From Nautilus pompilius (lineage: Eukaryota > Mollusca > Cephalopoda > Nautilida > Nautilidae), in contig JACATO010002457.1 of assembly GCA_018389105.1 (NCBI GenBank), forward strand, positions 1 through 64,000: 64,000 nt of DNA. Reading direction: 5' to 3'. A model generated the notes under the pieces. That model was not told the origin of the DNA. It ran no database searches and was given only the letters and a program-made list of their open reading frames with translations. Below are positions 27,201-41,200 of the stretch, piece by piece (position 1 is the first letter of the stretch; each line of letters begins with the position of its first letter). Position numbers and translations under genes: made by a program.

Positions 27201-29143
27201 GGAATTAGCTTGTTAAGAGTTCTTAGAGTTTGTGAAATGATTATTCAGGTTTCTAGTTTTTAATTTTCGTTAGCAAATGAATTTTTGTTAAGAGGGCGTT
27301 TGAATAACATTTGAACACGCGAAATTTCGTATACCTGCCCAGTGGGAAAGATTGCCATTCGCCCAGACTATTTATTTTCCTGCTTGTGATGATACCATAT
27401 GTACAGAAATAAATATGACTTTTCAGTAGGAGTAGGCCAATTAATATTAATTGGCCATTTTGATAATCGGCACATTTCTGTTTATTTAGTAAAAAAAAAC
27501 ACTAAATTGGAACCATTCCTTGAATTATTGCTTTTAATCCTGCATTTTGGTGGTAAATTTGACTTAAAACTTTAGCCTTATTTATGAGTAATTAATGATC
27601 TCATCAGTCTTACAACTGTGACATCCAGGTGCAGTATAATTTTTGTCCTTATTTGCAGAGATTAACTTGTCTATGAATACTCAACAGATTTTGTGCAGTA
27701 GCATCTTAACTTCAGTTACCCAAAATGCTATGCGCACTACATCATTGGATCATGGTTACATTGCTTCATTTGTTGACTGGGAAAAAATCAGCAGATTAAC
27801 AAACTCTCAGTAATGGAAATCGGTTCAGTTTACCTATAATCATTTAGTTTTGGCTATTACCAGTTTGTATCTCTGAATTATTTAGAATATACCTAAAGTT
27901 CCATTTTCTGAATTCCTTTAGTGTCTTACGGCTAATGGACTCATTCTGTAGATTAACACTGAAAAGTTTAAGAAATTTAAAATGTAGTTATACAATACTT
28001 TTACAAATTACCTTTAGAGTGTTTAACCAGATGTGCTGAGATGGTGATTTACGTATCCTTAATATACACAAATTTGAAGTTACACGAACCTTTTTTATAC
28101 AATATTTTCTTGTACACAGTATGGGTTTAAGATGCACAACTTCATCCTCCTACCAGCTATGTTCACCAGCAACTAAGAATTGGTGACTGATGAGGCTGGA
28201 CACTGCCTGTTTATCTCTGCAAATGTTTCATAAAGCATAATAAAAATAAAATAAAATAAAAATTGTGGTATATGATCAATGTCTTTAGCCTCTTTTTTTT
28301 TGCATAGTTAATATTTATCAACAATATGTAAAAGATGAAGATATGGCCAAGACTCTGTTTTACTATTACCTTTGTGCTCTTGTGTCTGGAAACTGTTGAC
28401 AGACCATCACTATGTAAGGAATATGTACGAATACAGCATATAATTTCTAGAGTGAGTAATGAGTGAATAAATGCATGTGTTTCAGACAACTGAACACATT
28501 TAGTGTTGAAATGAGAGAAGTTTTTGGAGTTAGGAGACAGTTGGTTACCACGAGATGACATGAAGCTGACCTTTTTGATAATGTTACTTTGTGTCTTATA
28601 TGTAAATTTATTTCTTTTAAAGATTTCTTAATAAACAAAGGATACAAACAATTAGATGTTTAGCTGCCAGTCTTTATTATTGGTGTAGTTTCTAATTGCT
28701 TAGTTATTGTACAGGGTTAGAATGAGAGGGAAAGAAACCAAAGTTTTTATTGTATGGTGTTGTAGCTGCGGTAGGGGCTCAGCAGCCAGGCTGGCAGTGC
28801 TCGACCACCATAGATAGCCATGGGGTAGCAGGATCATGGTTTTATTCCAGTGAGGACTCAAAGTATTTAACAGTATGGAATATAACCACTTGTTTACTGT
28901 ATAATAATAGGTTTAAAATACAAGAATTTGACTTGCACCTGGGTATTGTAATTAGTTCCCAAGAGAATTTTAAAGCCACGTTTGCTGGGCAATAATTATT
29001 TGTTAATACTTGGGTTATATGATCATAAAGTTTCACTAGGTTGCTGAATATGTTGGAGTTTTTTAAAATTATACATAATCACTTCCTTAAAAAGAAGTTG
29101 AAAAAATATTTTTTTTTTTGTGTTTTTTGAATATCTGGTGCTT

Positions 29144-29144
29144 T

Positions 29145-29173
<29 letters not shown>
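29144..29173. repeat. TTG trinucleotide microsatellite
   Basis: Roughly ten consecutive TTG units, preceded by a T-rich run. Confidence 0.9.
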
Positions 29174-29175
<2 letters not shown>

Positions 29176-32070
29176 ACTTACGGTGTGATAATACTTAATA
29201 TGCCACTAATGGAAGAAAGGGTCTCTATTTTCTATAGTAGAAAAAATTTATCTGAAGTGCTAGACGAAGCCGCCGCCACATCAGCCTTACTTCTGAGCTT
29301 CTACTCGCACTTTGTTGGCAATAACCCAAAGTTTGTAAAGAGAAGCAAGAATATCTGAAGTTCGATTGTTTATGGATGATGATAAAACAGATTTAATATT
29401 TATGGTTCATTTTAAAAGCTGATTTTTTCCCCGTCATTATAATTGTCAGAATGACACACACACCCCGGCAATATAAGTATCCTGCTTGCGTGTATATTAC
29501 TTGTGTGGTGGAGGCAAGTTTTAGGATCACTATTGCTCATTATATGCCCTTTAACAAGCTTCATTTTATTTTTTTAAAGTATTGTGAATTTTATTTTCTA
29601 ACGTCTTCATGTAAATAATAAGTATCGATCTTGCTGAACAGTAATCTGCGCTTGGCATAACTTTTAATTCATAGCTACTAAAATATCAATTACTAAGCAG
29701 ATTTATTTACTCTGGATGGATCAGAAATTGAGGCAAATCTGGAAGAAATAAGAACAGTGTGCACGCACCAACCTGTTTGGCATTGCACCTTACCTGTCTC
29801 TGGCCTTTTACATGAATGGTTCTGAGATGAAGGGCTTAATTCCTATTCACCTCAAAATGAGAGGGTTGCAAAAGGAGACAGCTGTTAAAATGTCTGTTTG
29901 ACATGAAGTTTATATGGAAATGAGTTTAAATCCTTTCTTAGAGTTCTTTGGGTTTTTGATACCCTCATCTTCATTGACAGACGGTGCAATGATTTATTTT
30001 GGAGACTGTCAACTACCCTTTGGTGAACATCCTGCATGGACGAGTCAACTGGTTAGTTTCTCGCACAGCCTGTGTTCCGAAATCGCTAACTGATGAATGG
30101 ACCTAGCTTGGTGGTCACTTGGTAACGAACTTCTTCCTGAACACTCCTCATGACAGACTTAATTTCAACGAGCCCACTGCTGCATAGCCAGCTTGTGGTC
30201 TGCCATGTTTTCCCACCAGTGGATGACAACTTTAGACTTCTTTCTCTGTTATGGTTCACAGGTTTTGTTTGTATCATTATCAGTTCATTGTTATAATAAA
30301 TGTGTAAAAACCACGGTGGAATGTTATATTATTGTAACTTAATGAGGGAAGATTGGATCCATCGACAGTAACACATGCGTACAAACATCTCATTAATAAA
30401 TCATGCTTATTGTGCTGCATAAGAAAGTAGCCGTATTATGGTTATTTTATTATCATCTTTGTACAAACAATGGTATTTCTGAGATAATTGATTGTAATTA
30501 ATGAAATTTTAGGTTTGGTACTTGCTATTTGCCTTTTTTGGGGTTCATTTACTTATTGTAAGCTTTCCATTTTTGTGGTCCAGTTCACCCTTAAATGTGT
30601 AAATAGTTTTCCTGGCCACATTCATAGATTCCAGCATAGATGGGTATTTTACAACAAAGGTGACTTAAGTGCAGAGAATTCTAACCTTAATGGAAGTAAA
30701 TGCAAATTGAGAAATAAGATTTGCTTGCTTTCCTTCATTTTCAGGAGATAGGTTCTGATATGATTGGGTGTAACATATTGACTTGGGACCCAGTGTGTTT
30801 AAAGCGATTTCTTGGGGTATTTAGCTTTAAGTTTCTGCGATGCTTACAGAATTATTATTATTTTTTTTTAAAAAAAAATTTGTCTGCCTTATGGAGCCGT
30901 AGCGGTATCCGATGGTTTGTCTGAGAGCCAAAGCAACAGTTGGAGAATCAATAGTGGAGCTCTCTGTGACTGGCCAGCCTGAAGCTGGCTGCTTGGTTAT
31001 GGGAATAATTTCATTGGACTGCAGTCCACTGCATTGACTCACAAATATTAGAAAGTCTACATTTAGAGCAGCTGCAGTGTCTAAAAACCATGCTATTCGT
31101 CTGTTTCTTCCAATGAATTTGTGTGAGAATACTAAACTTTGTTAGTTGTGGAGGCTGTTAGATAGCGAGCAGAGAGATACAGCTACAGTAAGTATTGCTT
31201 TTATCATAATCTGTGCACCTGTTTAAATTATTTCTGGATTGCATATATTTGCTTTCTTCTACATCAAACCTTTGTGTGTGTGTTTATGACAACCATTTCT
31301 GACTGATCCCTTAATGGTGTAAACACTAAAGCAATGTATGAATGCAGAAAGAGAAGGCTCCAGAGCTGGTCAGTTAATTTCATCCTTTCTTTGATTTAAA
31401 AATCAACAGTCAAATGGTACGAAGAAGTGCTGACTATAAAATCTTGATAGTGTTAAAAGTATTATCATCATCATCATTTGTTTGACAGGAAGATTGGGGG
31501 GGGGTGGATTTTTAATACCAGTGGCATCTTGGATATTATCAGCGACCATAAGTGATTTCCTTCGTCTTGCTGCAGTAAATACCCAATTTGCAAACAAAGC
31601 TGCTTTCTTTTTTAAGCCTATAAGTTTCAAGAGTTTCTGCTTTCCTGAATATGTAACTACTAACTTTCAGGCTGTTAACTGTTTTGAGCTCTTCATAGTC
31701 GTACAGGAAATATTAACTCTCTACCTCCTGTAAGAAGAAAGGCTTTCGGAAGATGCAAGATCTTTTGGCTAGAACTTGAGAATCTGTGCATTTAATACTT
31801 AAACCTGACTTGGGTGGGAACAGGACTCCATTGGACCATCCTAGAATCTCTACCCAGGTTAATTGAAGAGACTTCTGTTTTTATATTTATCTCATTTCCT
31901 TAGAACGACTAACTCTTGCAATGCCACCTTCTGTTTTTGTATTAGGGCATGCCAAGCTTTAGGAAAGATATGGCTGGCAAATGTGGATGAATTTTCCAAG
32001 TTTGCTAGCCTAACTCTATAGATGCACACAATTTAATGAGGCAATGTTTTAATTTTTCTTATTGTTTCAG

Positions 32071-32116
32071 AGTGATATCCTGGACCTAAGAGAGAGAGAC
32101 AGTTGCTGCTCCTGGT
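32071..32116 (+). other. 5'UTR part of the first visible hillarin exon
   Basis: A strong acceptor (pyrimidine tract ending TTGTTTCAG at 32070) opens the exon. In the coding frame a TAA stands at 32087-32089, so no upstream exon can extend the protein through this acceptor. The ATG at 32117 has G at -3 and G at +4, a good context. At least one further 5' exon and the promoter must lie upstream and were not located. An internal alternative acceptor (CATCCAG ending at 32166) could in principle let an upstream coding exon join the frame. Confidence 0.7.
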
Positions 32117-32239
32117 ATGGAACTCAAAAACGTTCTTAAAGATTCCCTGCCATTCCCTCCATCCAGGTCCCGATTTCGAAAGTTCTATCTCTACTGTGAC
32201 GCTAATGAATTCAAGGAAATTGATGAACATGCCATTGCA
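32117..32239 (+). CDS. Hillarin-like gene, coding exon 1 (residues 1-41)
   Basis: Encodes the N-terminus, including FPPSRSRFRKFYLYCDANEF and ending DEHAIA, then a GTAAGT donor in phase 0. The end corresponds to DDHAIQ at the end of exon 6, so the same boundary exists at the start of module B. Confidence 0.85.
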
Positions 32240-35200
32240 GTAAGTATTAACAGGTCTTATTTGGATGAGGCAGGTAACTTACGTGATGGTGTCTGCGGTG
32301 TTTACGAGACTTGACAGCCTTTATTGTTAGCTTTTATCGATTTGAATGTTAACTCTTGCTTCATTGTCACATTGTCACTCCCGTGCAGTTGTAAATCAGA
32401 TTCCTTCTGTCTGGCAGAACCAATGTTGAAATACTGGAACTAAGTAAACTGTTTGTCCCACAAAGAGAAAATTGTGAGAACTAGAGTGAAAGTAACATAT
32501 TAGAAAGATTGACTGTGTGTGTAGCTAAATGAGCAGTCTTATCACGTTGCCATGGTTGTAGTAGATATGGTATGAGTAGCAGCTGATGCTGTAGTGATGT
32601 GCAGTACCAGGGCTACTGGCTTCATTTAAAAAAAAAACAATGTATTTGATGTTATGAGCTAAATGGTGCACTTATTTTTGGAAGACTTGTTGCTATAGTT
32701 ACTATTCACCTAGATGATTCTAGACACAACTACTGATATATATATATATATATATATATATTTTAGAGCCGAGCAGGTGTTTGTTTTGTGTGATATAGAG
32801 AATATATAGTGGCCCCTTAAGTGTTAGAATTAAGCATGTAATCAGGTCCAGCAATACAGATAAATCCCTACTACACAAAGTGAGTATTTCAATAATAAAA
32901 GAAGAAAAGAAATATCCTCAATCAAAGTTAGTCCCTAGATGCTGTATCAAAGCATCAGTGCAGTGGATGTATATACTTTAATTGATGATGGTTATTGATT
33001 TGTAGCAGAGTTATACTGCACCCAGCTGTTTAATAAATACATAGAAACTGCCAGGGCTGTAGTGGAGGAGAATCAATTTTCTGCATATTAATGTTAGAGA
33101 AAATTAAGCAGGATATGGTTGATAGAAGCTTTAGTCGGTGGAACCCAGCCAATTCTGTAAGCTGAAGTGGTGTTTAGACGACAGGCTAAAGATTTTGTGT
33201 TGGCAGCTCGTACAAATATCATCAGCAACTATAGACTGCATAAGGAAAACTTACACAGATGATCCAAGTCCAGCTGATTTTAAAGTTCAAGATGTTCCTG
33301 TGAAATATAACATCAGATTGAAAGTTTGGACTTGTTTATCAAAGTTAGTGGGATCTAGCAATATAAAGGTCTTCTGTTGGTCCTCTAATTTTCCATTAAT
33401 TGAGAGATCTTCATGATCTTGTGTAATATTTGAATGACATATATATATATATATATAGGTGCTTGCATAGACAAAATTTGAAGGGTGTAGGTTTTTGTCC
33501 TTTAGATGCAACATCCCTGATTTTCTTTGCATTCCATACAAGGCCAACTTAATTTCTCTTATATCTGAAATGCAGTTTATTGTAAAAAATTATGGTGTTT
33601 TGATGACATGTGAAGATATATCATATTGTAATGGAAAAAAAGATTTTGGCTTTGTCAAGTTATAGCAGAACATAGAGGGCTCAAATGATGGAGGTAAGAC
33701 TCATGCTGGCTCTTTTGCTTTTTTGGGGGGTTAAAGTTTGTTGTGAATGTGAGATCTCTGGTCCTTTTACTACTCCCATACAGTTCTGTTCTCTCATATT
33801 CAAGTTTACCTTTTCCAGCTAAGTCACCTGTATGGTGCTAATTTATTTGGATTGTATCACTACTGTGCATGGTTGTGTTAAAAAAGGTAATTTGCTGGCT
33901 TTAAAAAAATTAATTTAAAAAATGGTTTGATATGGTTAAACTCGGATGCTGCTTGAGATGTCTGGGAAGCAACACGAAAACAATAGGCTTTTGAATTTAG
34001 TGTCGACATAAAAGCGTTTATTCAGATGCTTCTGGTTGAGCAAGCTGATTAGATCAAAATCAGTTCATTCTCTGCACAGTGTCAGCATCAAGAATCACGT
34101 GGAATATTAATTAACTGTTAACCATCCTTGAAAAGCTGGTTCGTGAGCTATGCGTCTGTGCCTGTTTGACAGAAATAACCGCTTCTGATGCGATTTATAT
34201 CAAAAGTAACTTAAGCTTTCATTAAATCTCTGCATATAGGATAAGAAATAGTTGAAGCCAATCTATCTGTACATAATTACAGTTATGAGGCGGCAGGAAA
34301 ACAGATGTTTGTATGGGAAAATAGTCTTAGCATTCTGCTTCATATTGTAATTATTAATGGCCACCACTGGCTATTCAACCTATTTCTGATATTTAGGATG
34401 GAGTTGCAAACTGGCTTGTATCATGATAACTTTCATGTACCATTTAATCTTTTGAGTGCTGTCAGTATATATACACACCCATTTTCTGTGGTATCATCAC
34501 CACTTTCCTATGGCCTGCATGATGCCTTTACATGCAGTTATTCTGTGGCCTAGAACACAGCAATTACACTGTTTCTCCTCCCATAGTAGGGTGCCTGGGC
34601 CCCCCCTTTCTGTTATGCTGGAAGTTGTTGATCACAAGAATTTGTCACTGTTAATGTTAATGTGGTCACACAGACAAAGATTGGGGACTGGCGCTTTAGT
34701 TATGCATGAATATGGGCCATAATATTTCAGTGTCGATAATGGGAAGAATTTGTTACATTCCAATTGTTCAGAGACCTTAATTATTATTTTTAAAATGTCA
34801 GGTTTTCCTTTACGCTGTTTTACTTCCCTGAGCAGACTGTGGCTCTAAAGCTAATCCGAATACATCAGCTGAACATTTGGGTGAGTCTGGGCCAATTAGA
34901 ACTTCAGAGAGGTAGCCAAATAAAGAGGTGGTGGTGAGTCTGCAGTAACCATTATTCAGCATAACTATTTCTCTTTTATGTAGCTAGAGCCATTTGATTT
35001 GTTGAATTTTTTTTTGCTTTAATTTTCATTTGAACATCCCTGTTGGTAATGCGGACAGCATTGTGGGTAATTAATTATGCATGCATGTGCAGAGAGAGGG
35101 GGTGTGTGGTGAACCTTTGTGTGGGTAGATGTTATTGAAGTGGCCAGACAAATGCTAATGGTTTCAGCGTTTGGCTTACCCTCCCAGCTCTGTATTGGCA

Positions 35201-38200
35201 GCCTGCTGCTGTGTTTTTTCTGCCACTGATGCCTGGCTCATGTAGCCATTGGTCATGATCGCAAAGTGCAATTATGACCGTCAGCCTGGTCTGGACCTTG
35301 ATTGATTTCTGTTTTTTCTATTCCATATACCATCTGCAAATAAAAGATTGATGCTTATTAAGTAAGTAAATAATAATTCTTCCCCCATCTGCTACTGGAC
35401 AAACAAGACCATTGTGTTCCTTGGGTGTGGTATTTCAAATAAGTAGGGGGAAAAACAAATGAATGGTTGATGAAACTCGCTGAGCAGTGATAACATTGAT
35501 CGGTTGGTTGTGTGTCTCTGGACCTTGATGTCAGGTGACTATTGACTTTCTCTAGATTATTTGAGAACGGAGATAACTTTACACAAAATACATTAGTGTT
35601 TCATTCTAACAGAATATTCAGAAAAGGAAGACCTGGAAATGGGTGAAGAGCTGGCATTCCACTGAATGTGAGGACAGAAACCCCATTGTGCCCCCTTAAT
35701 TGAACATATTCCATTAGGGGGAGACATTTGTTTCAGATCAGATTCATCTTAAAATGTAGGAAAAGAAATAGAAATTAAAAACATTTAAGTGAGATTAAAA
35801 TGTGTTCAGTGATTCACATGCTAGCTTAACAGGCAATAGTACCAGCAGAAGATTGCTTTCTTCCTATGTCATTTAACTTATCACAGGTGATGAATGGAGA
35901 AAGAAAATCATTCTTTCAATGTAAGGGACATAACTCTAGATTTTCTTCAGAAATTTCGTTATTCCCCCTTAGTTGAAAATGTTTGGAAGAATGAAAGATA
36001 AAAGATAGCTTGTACTTACCCAGAGAATAAAGGAAAGTATTCAGACGTTAGATTAATCTTTTTTCTTGGCGAAGCTGGCTGCTGAAATGTGTTTACACAT
36101 GTAAAGTGTATGCCACCTGATGTTTTAAAGTATAAGAAATATTATAGGAGGAGTAGATGATGTAAAATCTCTCCTTCCATACATATTGCTTATTGTGGCA
36201 TGACGATTGCAGCTACATAATCAAGTAGCTGTTTCCAGCATATAGCATGGTGATGTATTTGTTTATTTAATCACTTCTCAGTGCTAATATGAGAACCCCC
36301 CCAAAAGTGCCTTATTAGAGATGATTAGAATGATGTTTGTTTGGTATGAACTGCGGAACATGGACACAATTTTAAGAAATAGTGATGCTGCTGTACAAAG
36401 ACTTGGTTATTTAACCATAACAGCAGTTTTTGCTGACTGATGGCTAGATTTTAGGTAGATCTTAACATTGACTGTGGAAATAACTAAGAAAGCTTCTTTT
36501 GCATGTGCATTAATGTTTCTAAGTTAACAATTAGAATTTTGAGAGAAATGAAGAGGCAGGGTTAAGCAGCCTCAGTAACAGCTTTCATGCTTTTTGGCAT
36601 GTAGGAGAGAATTTCTACAATAGTCAAAGAGGCCTCCATTTTCCACCGGTGATAGTTTTTAACTGATTCTTCTTAATCTTCTTTCCAAGCTGCCTCTAGA
36701 CCAAGCTATACCATCTGATAACAGTATCCAAAAGTTCTGGGAATATTTTATCTGCTCTTTTGCATATTGTAGCCATATTTTGCTTGCTTTTTTTAAAATT
36801 GATGTATAGTTTCTTTCTGGCTATTATGCAGCCAATCTGTTACTACATGGAGACTAATGGCTTTTCCACTCCACTGAAGCTCTTTGGAAATCTTTGCTGC
36901 AGTTTTTCTTCTACCATTCTCATCTTTTTTTTGTCCGTTTTCATCGACTGTTTGTAGACTTAACATAGTTTTAGTCGCTCTGAACTTCACAATACTGTGG
37001 TCTGGCCTTTTTGTTCAAAATGTCTGTGTTCCCATCTGTTTCTCAGTCTCTGAGATTTCCTCGGTGTTAGTTTTCATGGACAGTAACTGAATTGCTTCTG
37101 TTGTAGTTCTTACACAATAAAGATTATTTATATTCATTTATTTAATTAAAATCCATCTAGTGTGGGTGGTACAGTGGTTAGACTACTAGATTGATGAAGT
37201 TGAGGGCTTGAGTTTGAATTCCTGTTATGGTTTCTTCTTACCCAGTCATCAGCACAAGTTTCCTCTGTCATCTAAAATTGAAGAGTTCTGGTAGGGACCT
37301 TCCATGATTTGTTAGGTAACTGATGTCTAAGCACACAGGTATCTTGTGCTGGCTAGTGATACATTGTCTCTGTCTACATTAATGAGAAGGTGCTACAGGG
37401 GATAAGTAAAGGGAACACACATTAGGCATACTCATTTTCTTATCCCATCTGATTCAACTCCAAACATGTCTCAAAATCTGATGGAGTATTTCTTCAGCAG
37501 CAATAAGCTATGCATAACTTAGCATTATCAAAGTGGAATATTCATGATGACTGTTTTCTACTGAATTTGTCATACGTGAAAATATCTGGTGATACTTCAG
37601 ATAGGTAAACACATTTTGGCAGCCAGATTGAGGTTGCTGAATAACTTTGTTGATTCACTGTATGTGTGTGTATTTTTCTTGCTACTCTGACTTTGTTTCT
37701 TACTTCAAAACATTTATGAAAGGAAAGATAAAGGAAAATCAAAATGGCGTCTCATTGCAGGTGAGTCAGAGGAACCATGATACATTTGGAGATCTTATCC
37801 ACGATTTGATCGTCAGACCTGGTTTGCGTAGTGAGCTTGATAAAGCCAGGTACGTACTTGTTTCAATCTGTTTGTTTATTCTGAAGAAAGGAAGTTTAGT
37901 AGGAGGAAAATAAGGTGGTCAGGTGTCAGAACTCCTCGGAAGTAAAACACTAAATGCTTCAACTTCAGTGTTACCCCAAGGATCATTTATCACACCTGTT
38001 TCATTGAATGCAGTCAGAAATCTCAATTTATGCAGGTGATTTACCAAAAAAACAACAACAAAAATAGATCTGAGTTTAAGGTATTGATGGTTTAGTCCTT
38101 TCCACTTCAACTGATTTCTGTGCAATGCCATTAGTTGACTCTCTTATTACAGAATACACTAAAGCAGCTGTTAGCTATCTAAAATGAGAAGTGTAGATAA

Positions 38201-41200
38201 TTGGTGGATCTGGAGATGTGCTTGTGGAATTCTGACTGATAGATGCTGTTTGTCTGTGAGCAGTTAGAAAAACAGTAAGAAATGGATTAAAGATAGGGTC
38301 CATCAAACAGGTTTTTCTTATGAGTTTAAACTCTGATTAATAAGGGTCAGTGCCATTAGACTTATCTTCAGAAAAGGATTAGACAATAGTCTCTGTTCAT
38401 TATTTTTCAAAATTAATAGAGACCTGTTGCTTTACTTTCTTTTTTGTTAAAAGGGTTTTGGGGAATTTTAGATGCTTGTAGGAGTTATGTAAAAGGAGCA
38501 CTAGGTAGTTTGCATGCCAGAGAGTTACTTTTGTAGACAAAAACCAACAAGACGTTATTGGATCTGCATGTGTAATGCTTTACCATATTAATTTGGCCAT
38601 CCCCAGAATGTATTTCAAAATTAACATGTTGGATTCATGATAGTTCGGTCTACCCAAGGTCTTGTTTATAGGCCATTTGGAGTGTAAGCAGAGTCAATGA
38701 TGTTGTAAAGTTTGCTGCCTCGACAAGAACATCACAAATTTTTCTCTCGTACAACAGAAATGAGCCAAGGAAGGACAGTCCAACATCATTTCTACCAGCT
38801 TGACTTCAAAGAGTGTAATGCAGAAGACCCTTCTAACCACTGGTAATAGAATGCTTGGAAAGATCTGGTCAAAGGCTAGGTTCACGACAGTTTTGGTGAT
38901 GTGTAATTTTTTTTTGAGTCAAGGTTTCAGCAGTTCATGTCCCAGGAGACAGACCTGGGTTTGGAAGAGATATTCAGACCAATTATGTCTGCCATGGTGG
39001 AAAGACAAAATTGGCATTGTTAACGGATGTCTGTCTCTTGCCAGAACATTGCCATTGTAAAGATTCAGTGTTTTCAAATTCAGTGATATTCTTCAGGATG
39101 GCGATGCATGGAAAATCTCGTGAAAATCAAGGCATTTGGCTGCTTCCCTGTGTGTACCCTAAAGCTCTGATTTTAATCTACATTTGTGGGTGCATCTGAA
39201 TCTGAGAGCAGTCCATCCATGATGTCCAGTATGATGGAATTAAAGGAAGCTCTCACATGCTAGAGGAAACCTGGAGCGTGCTGTTATACAAAATCTCATT
39301 GATTGAATGCCAAACATGGTAATGACTCTCTGCTGCAAAAGGTAGTTTTGCCAAGTAGTAGTAGTATAAAACATTTTGCTATATTGCTTGTTTTAATTGC
39401 TGTTATCCGCAAGATAATGGATTGTCATATGATTGCTTCGGGCACTGATATATATATATGAAACCAGCTGATTGCTTCCAATTATGTACTTTATCCTCAG
39501 GGCCATTTTCCGATGGATGACTGCCAGGAACATGTATACCCTGTCCTTCCGCAGCTATGAGAAGGGGCGGGGTTTGCCTGAGGAGACCCTTGAAGCTTTC
39601 AAGAACAAGAAGGGAACATATGCAAGGATTTTTGAAACCATGTGTGGGTACGTATCCCTTTAGATTTACTCCAATTTGCTGCTTGGTAAAACAGTTTTTA
39701 ATGTTCTAGACGCAAGACGTGGTGGTTTCTTAAAACGTAGTTTTTTGGTGTTTGAAAGAGAATTCAGTATTGCTACAAAAGATTGAGGGAGATTTTTCTT
39801 TGTGGTGACTTTGGCGAAGCCCTATTTTGACTTTTGAGATCTAAGGACATGTCACAGCAGTGAGCTAGAAGGATGAAGGTGTGGGATATTAGCTTTGGTG
39901 GTCAAGCGAGAAGTCACCTAGGTATGGCTGGAGGTTCTTGACTGGTTGGTGGCCCAGGTGTGAGCCAGAGTTAACTGCTGCATTGCCTGGTGAAGGAGAG
40001 ACTGAAGAAACCATGATGGAGGGAGGATGCTAAACCAAGCTACCCTTGGCCAGTCCCTCAACTGCAGCAGTCCAACCTATCACCATTCTCTATCTTAGGT
40101 ATTCCATCTTCCAAGCAAAGGACCAAACTATTCTGTCTCTGCTTCTTCTGTCATTGTTTACTTATTAATGTGAGAGTGATTGTCAAGCCTCTCTTTGAGA
40201 ACATTAGATTCTCACCCATTGTCTTTTGGAGAAGCATCGCCTGAAAATATAAATAAATTTGATAACTCATCTTTAGTTATTAATACAGGTCATTAGTACC
40301 ATTAGTATTGTCTTTAGCAGCAGCAGCAATATATGTGCATATATCAAGCTTGATAAAATATGCATTTGTGGGCCCATGTAGTTTGTTTTTGCTTTAATTA
40401 CTTTCAGTAGAGTTATCTCCCCTGCATATTATGCCCTCGTGTTTGCTACAATCTTTGATTCCTTCACTTAGTGTTTACTTTAAAATTGTCAACCGCATTC
40501 CACTTTCCTCTCCAAAAAACCCCTGAAATTTTCTTCTGGATTTACTGATGTTCTAAAATTTATTTTTCATTTGAAGCCGAAGTAAAAGATACGGATGGGG
40601 GTGGTAAAAAAACATTTTCCAGATATTCCTTCATTGCTTTGATCCACTGATGCTGGGCATTTATTAGGATAGGTTCATAGTTTGTCCTTTGAGGGGCTTT
40701 GCAGTGACTCCAGGAGTCGCACGCCCATTAAAATATTAAGGAAGTATCCTGTCAGTCGGCTACATTAAAGGCAATAGAAGGGTCAGACTCTCCCAAAATA
40801 TTGATGCTCAGACCAATTGGAAAATCAGGCACCCGTCCAAAATGGACCAGCACGAGATGCCTGTTGATATTTCCTGGGATTTGGAGAACCTGCTGATATG
40901 CAATTTTAACTTGATGCAGAGGTTTGGGTCAGATGGTTGGACCTATCTGCTGTGAAGATTTGATGAAGCATTTCATCTGAAGTGTACCAAACCCATGATC
41001 AAAGGTATGGAGCATGTCCATTATGGTATGGGACTATTTCTCCCGAAAAGGGACAGGCTCTTTTTATTGCATCCAGGGAATGCCAAATCAATTTGTTTAC
41101 CTGAATGTTATCAGCAGTATGCTACAATCGTGATCTGAGGACTGTCGCTCAAAGCCCTGATTTCAATTCAAAAGAAAATCCATTATCTCAGAATTATTCA

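Larger units (their letters stand above)
11454..32070. other. Non-coding stretch, no recognisable gene
   Basis: About 20 kb of AT-rich DNA with short unrelated ORFs only. A tRNA-like A/B-box pair occurs near 11965-12012 (CCAGTGGCTAGGGTGTGATG, then TGTTTGAATTGC). A partial tandem duplication lies at 21129-21250 and a TTG run at 29144-29173. Short ORFs near 12507-12728, 25679-25928 and 31403-31630 gave no family I recognise and have no convincing splice borders. Because the first visible hillarin exon begins at a splice acceptor (32070), part of this stretch is probably its 5' intron. Confidence 0.5.
32240..37760 (+). other. Hillarin-like intron 1
   Basis: 5.5 kb. It holds a TA microsatellite (32736-32761), a decayed Tc1-like transposase on the minus strand (about 36560-37100) and a plus-strand SINE (37160-37340). 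No additional exon was recognised. Confidence 0.8.
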
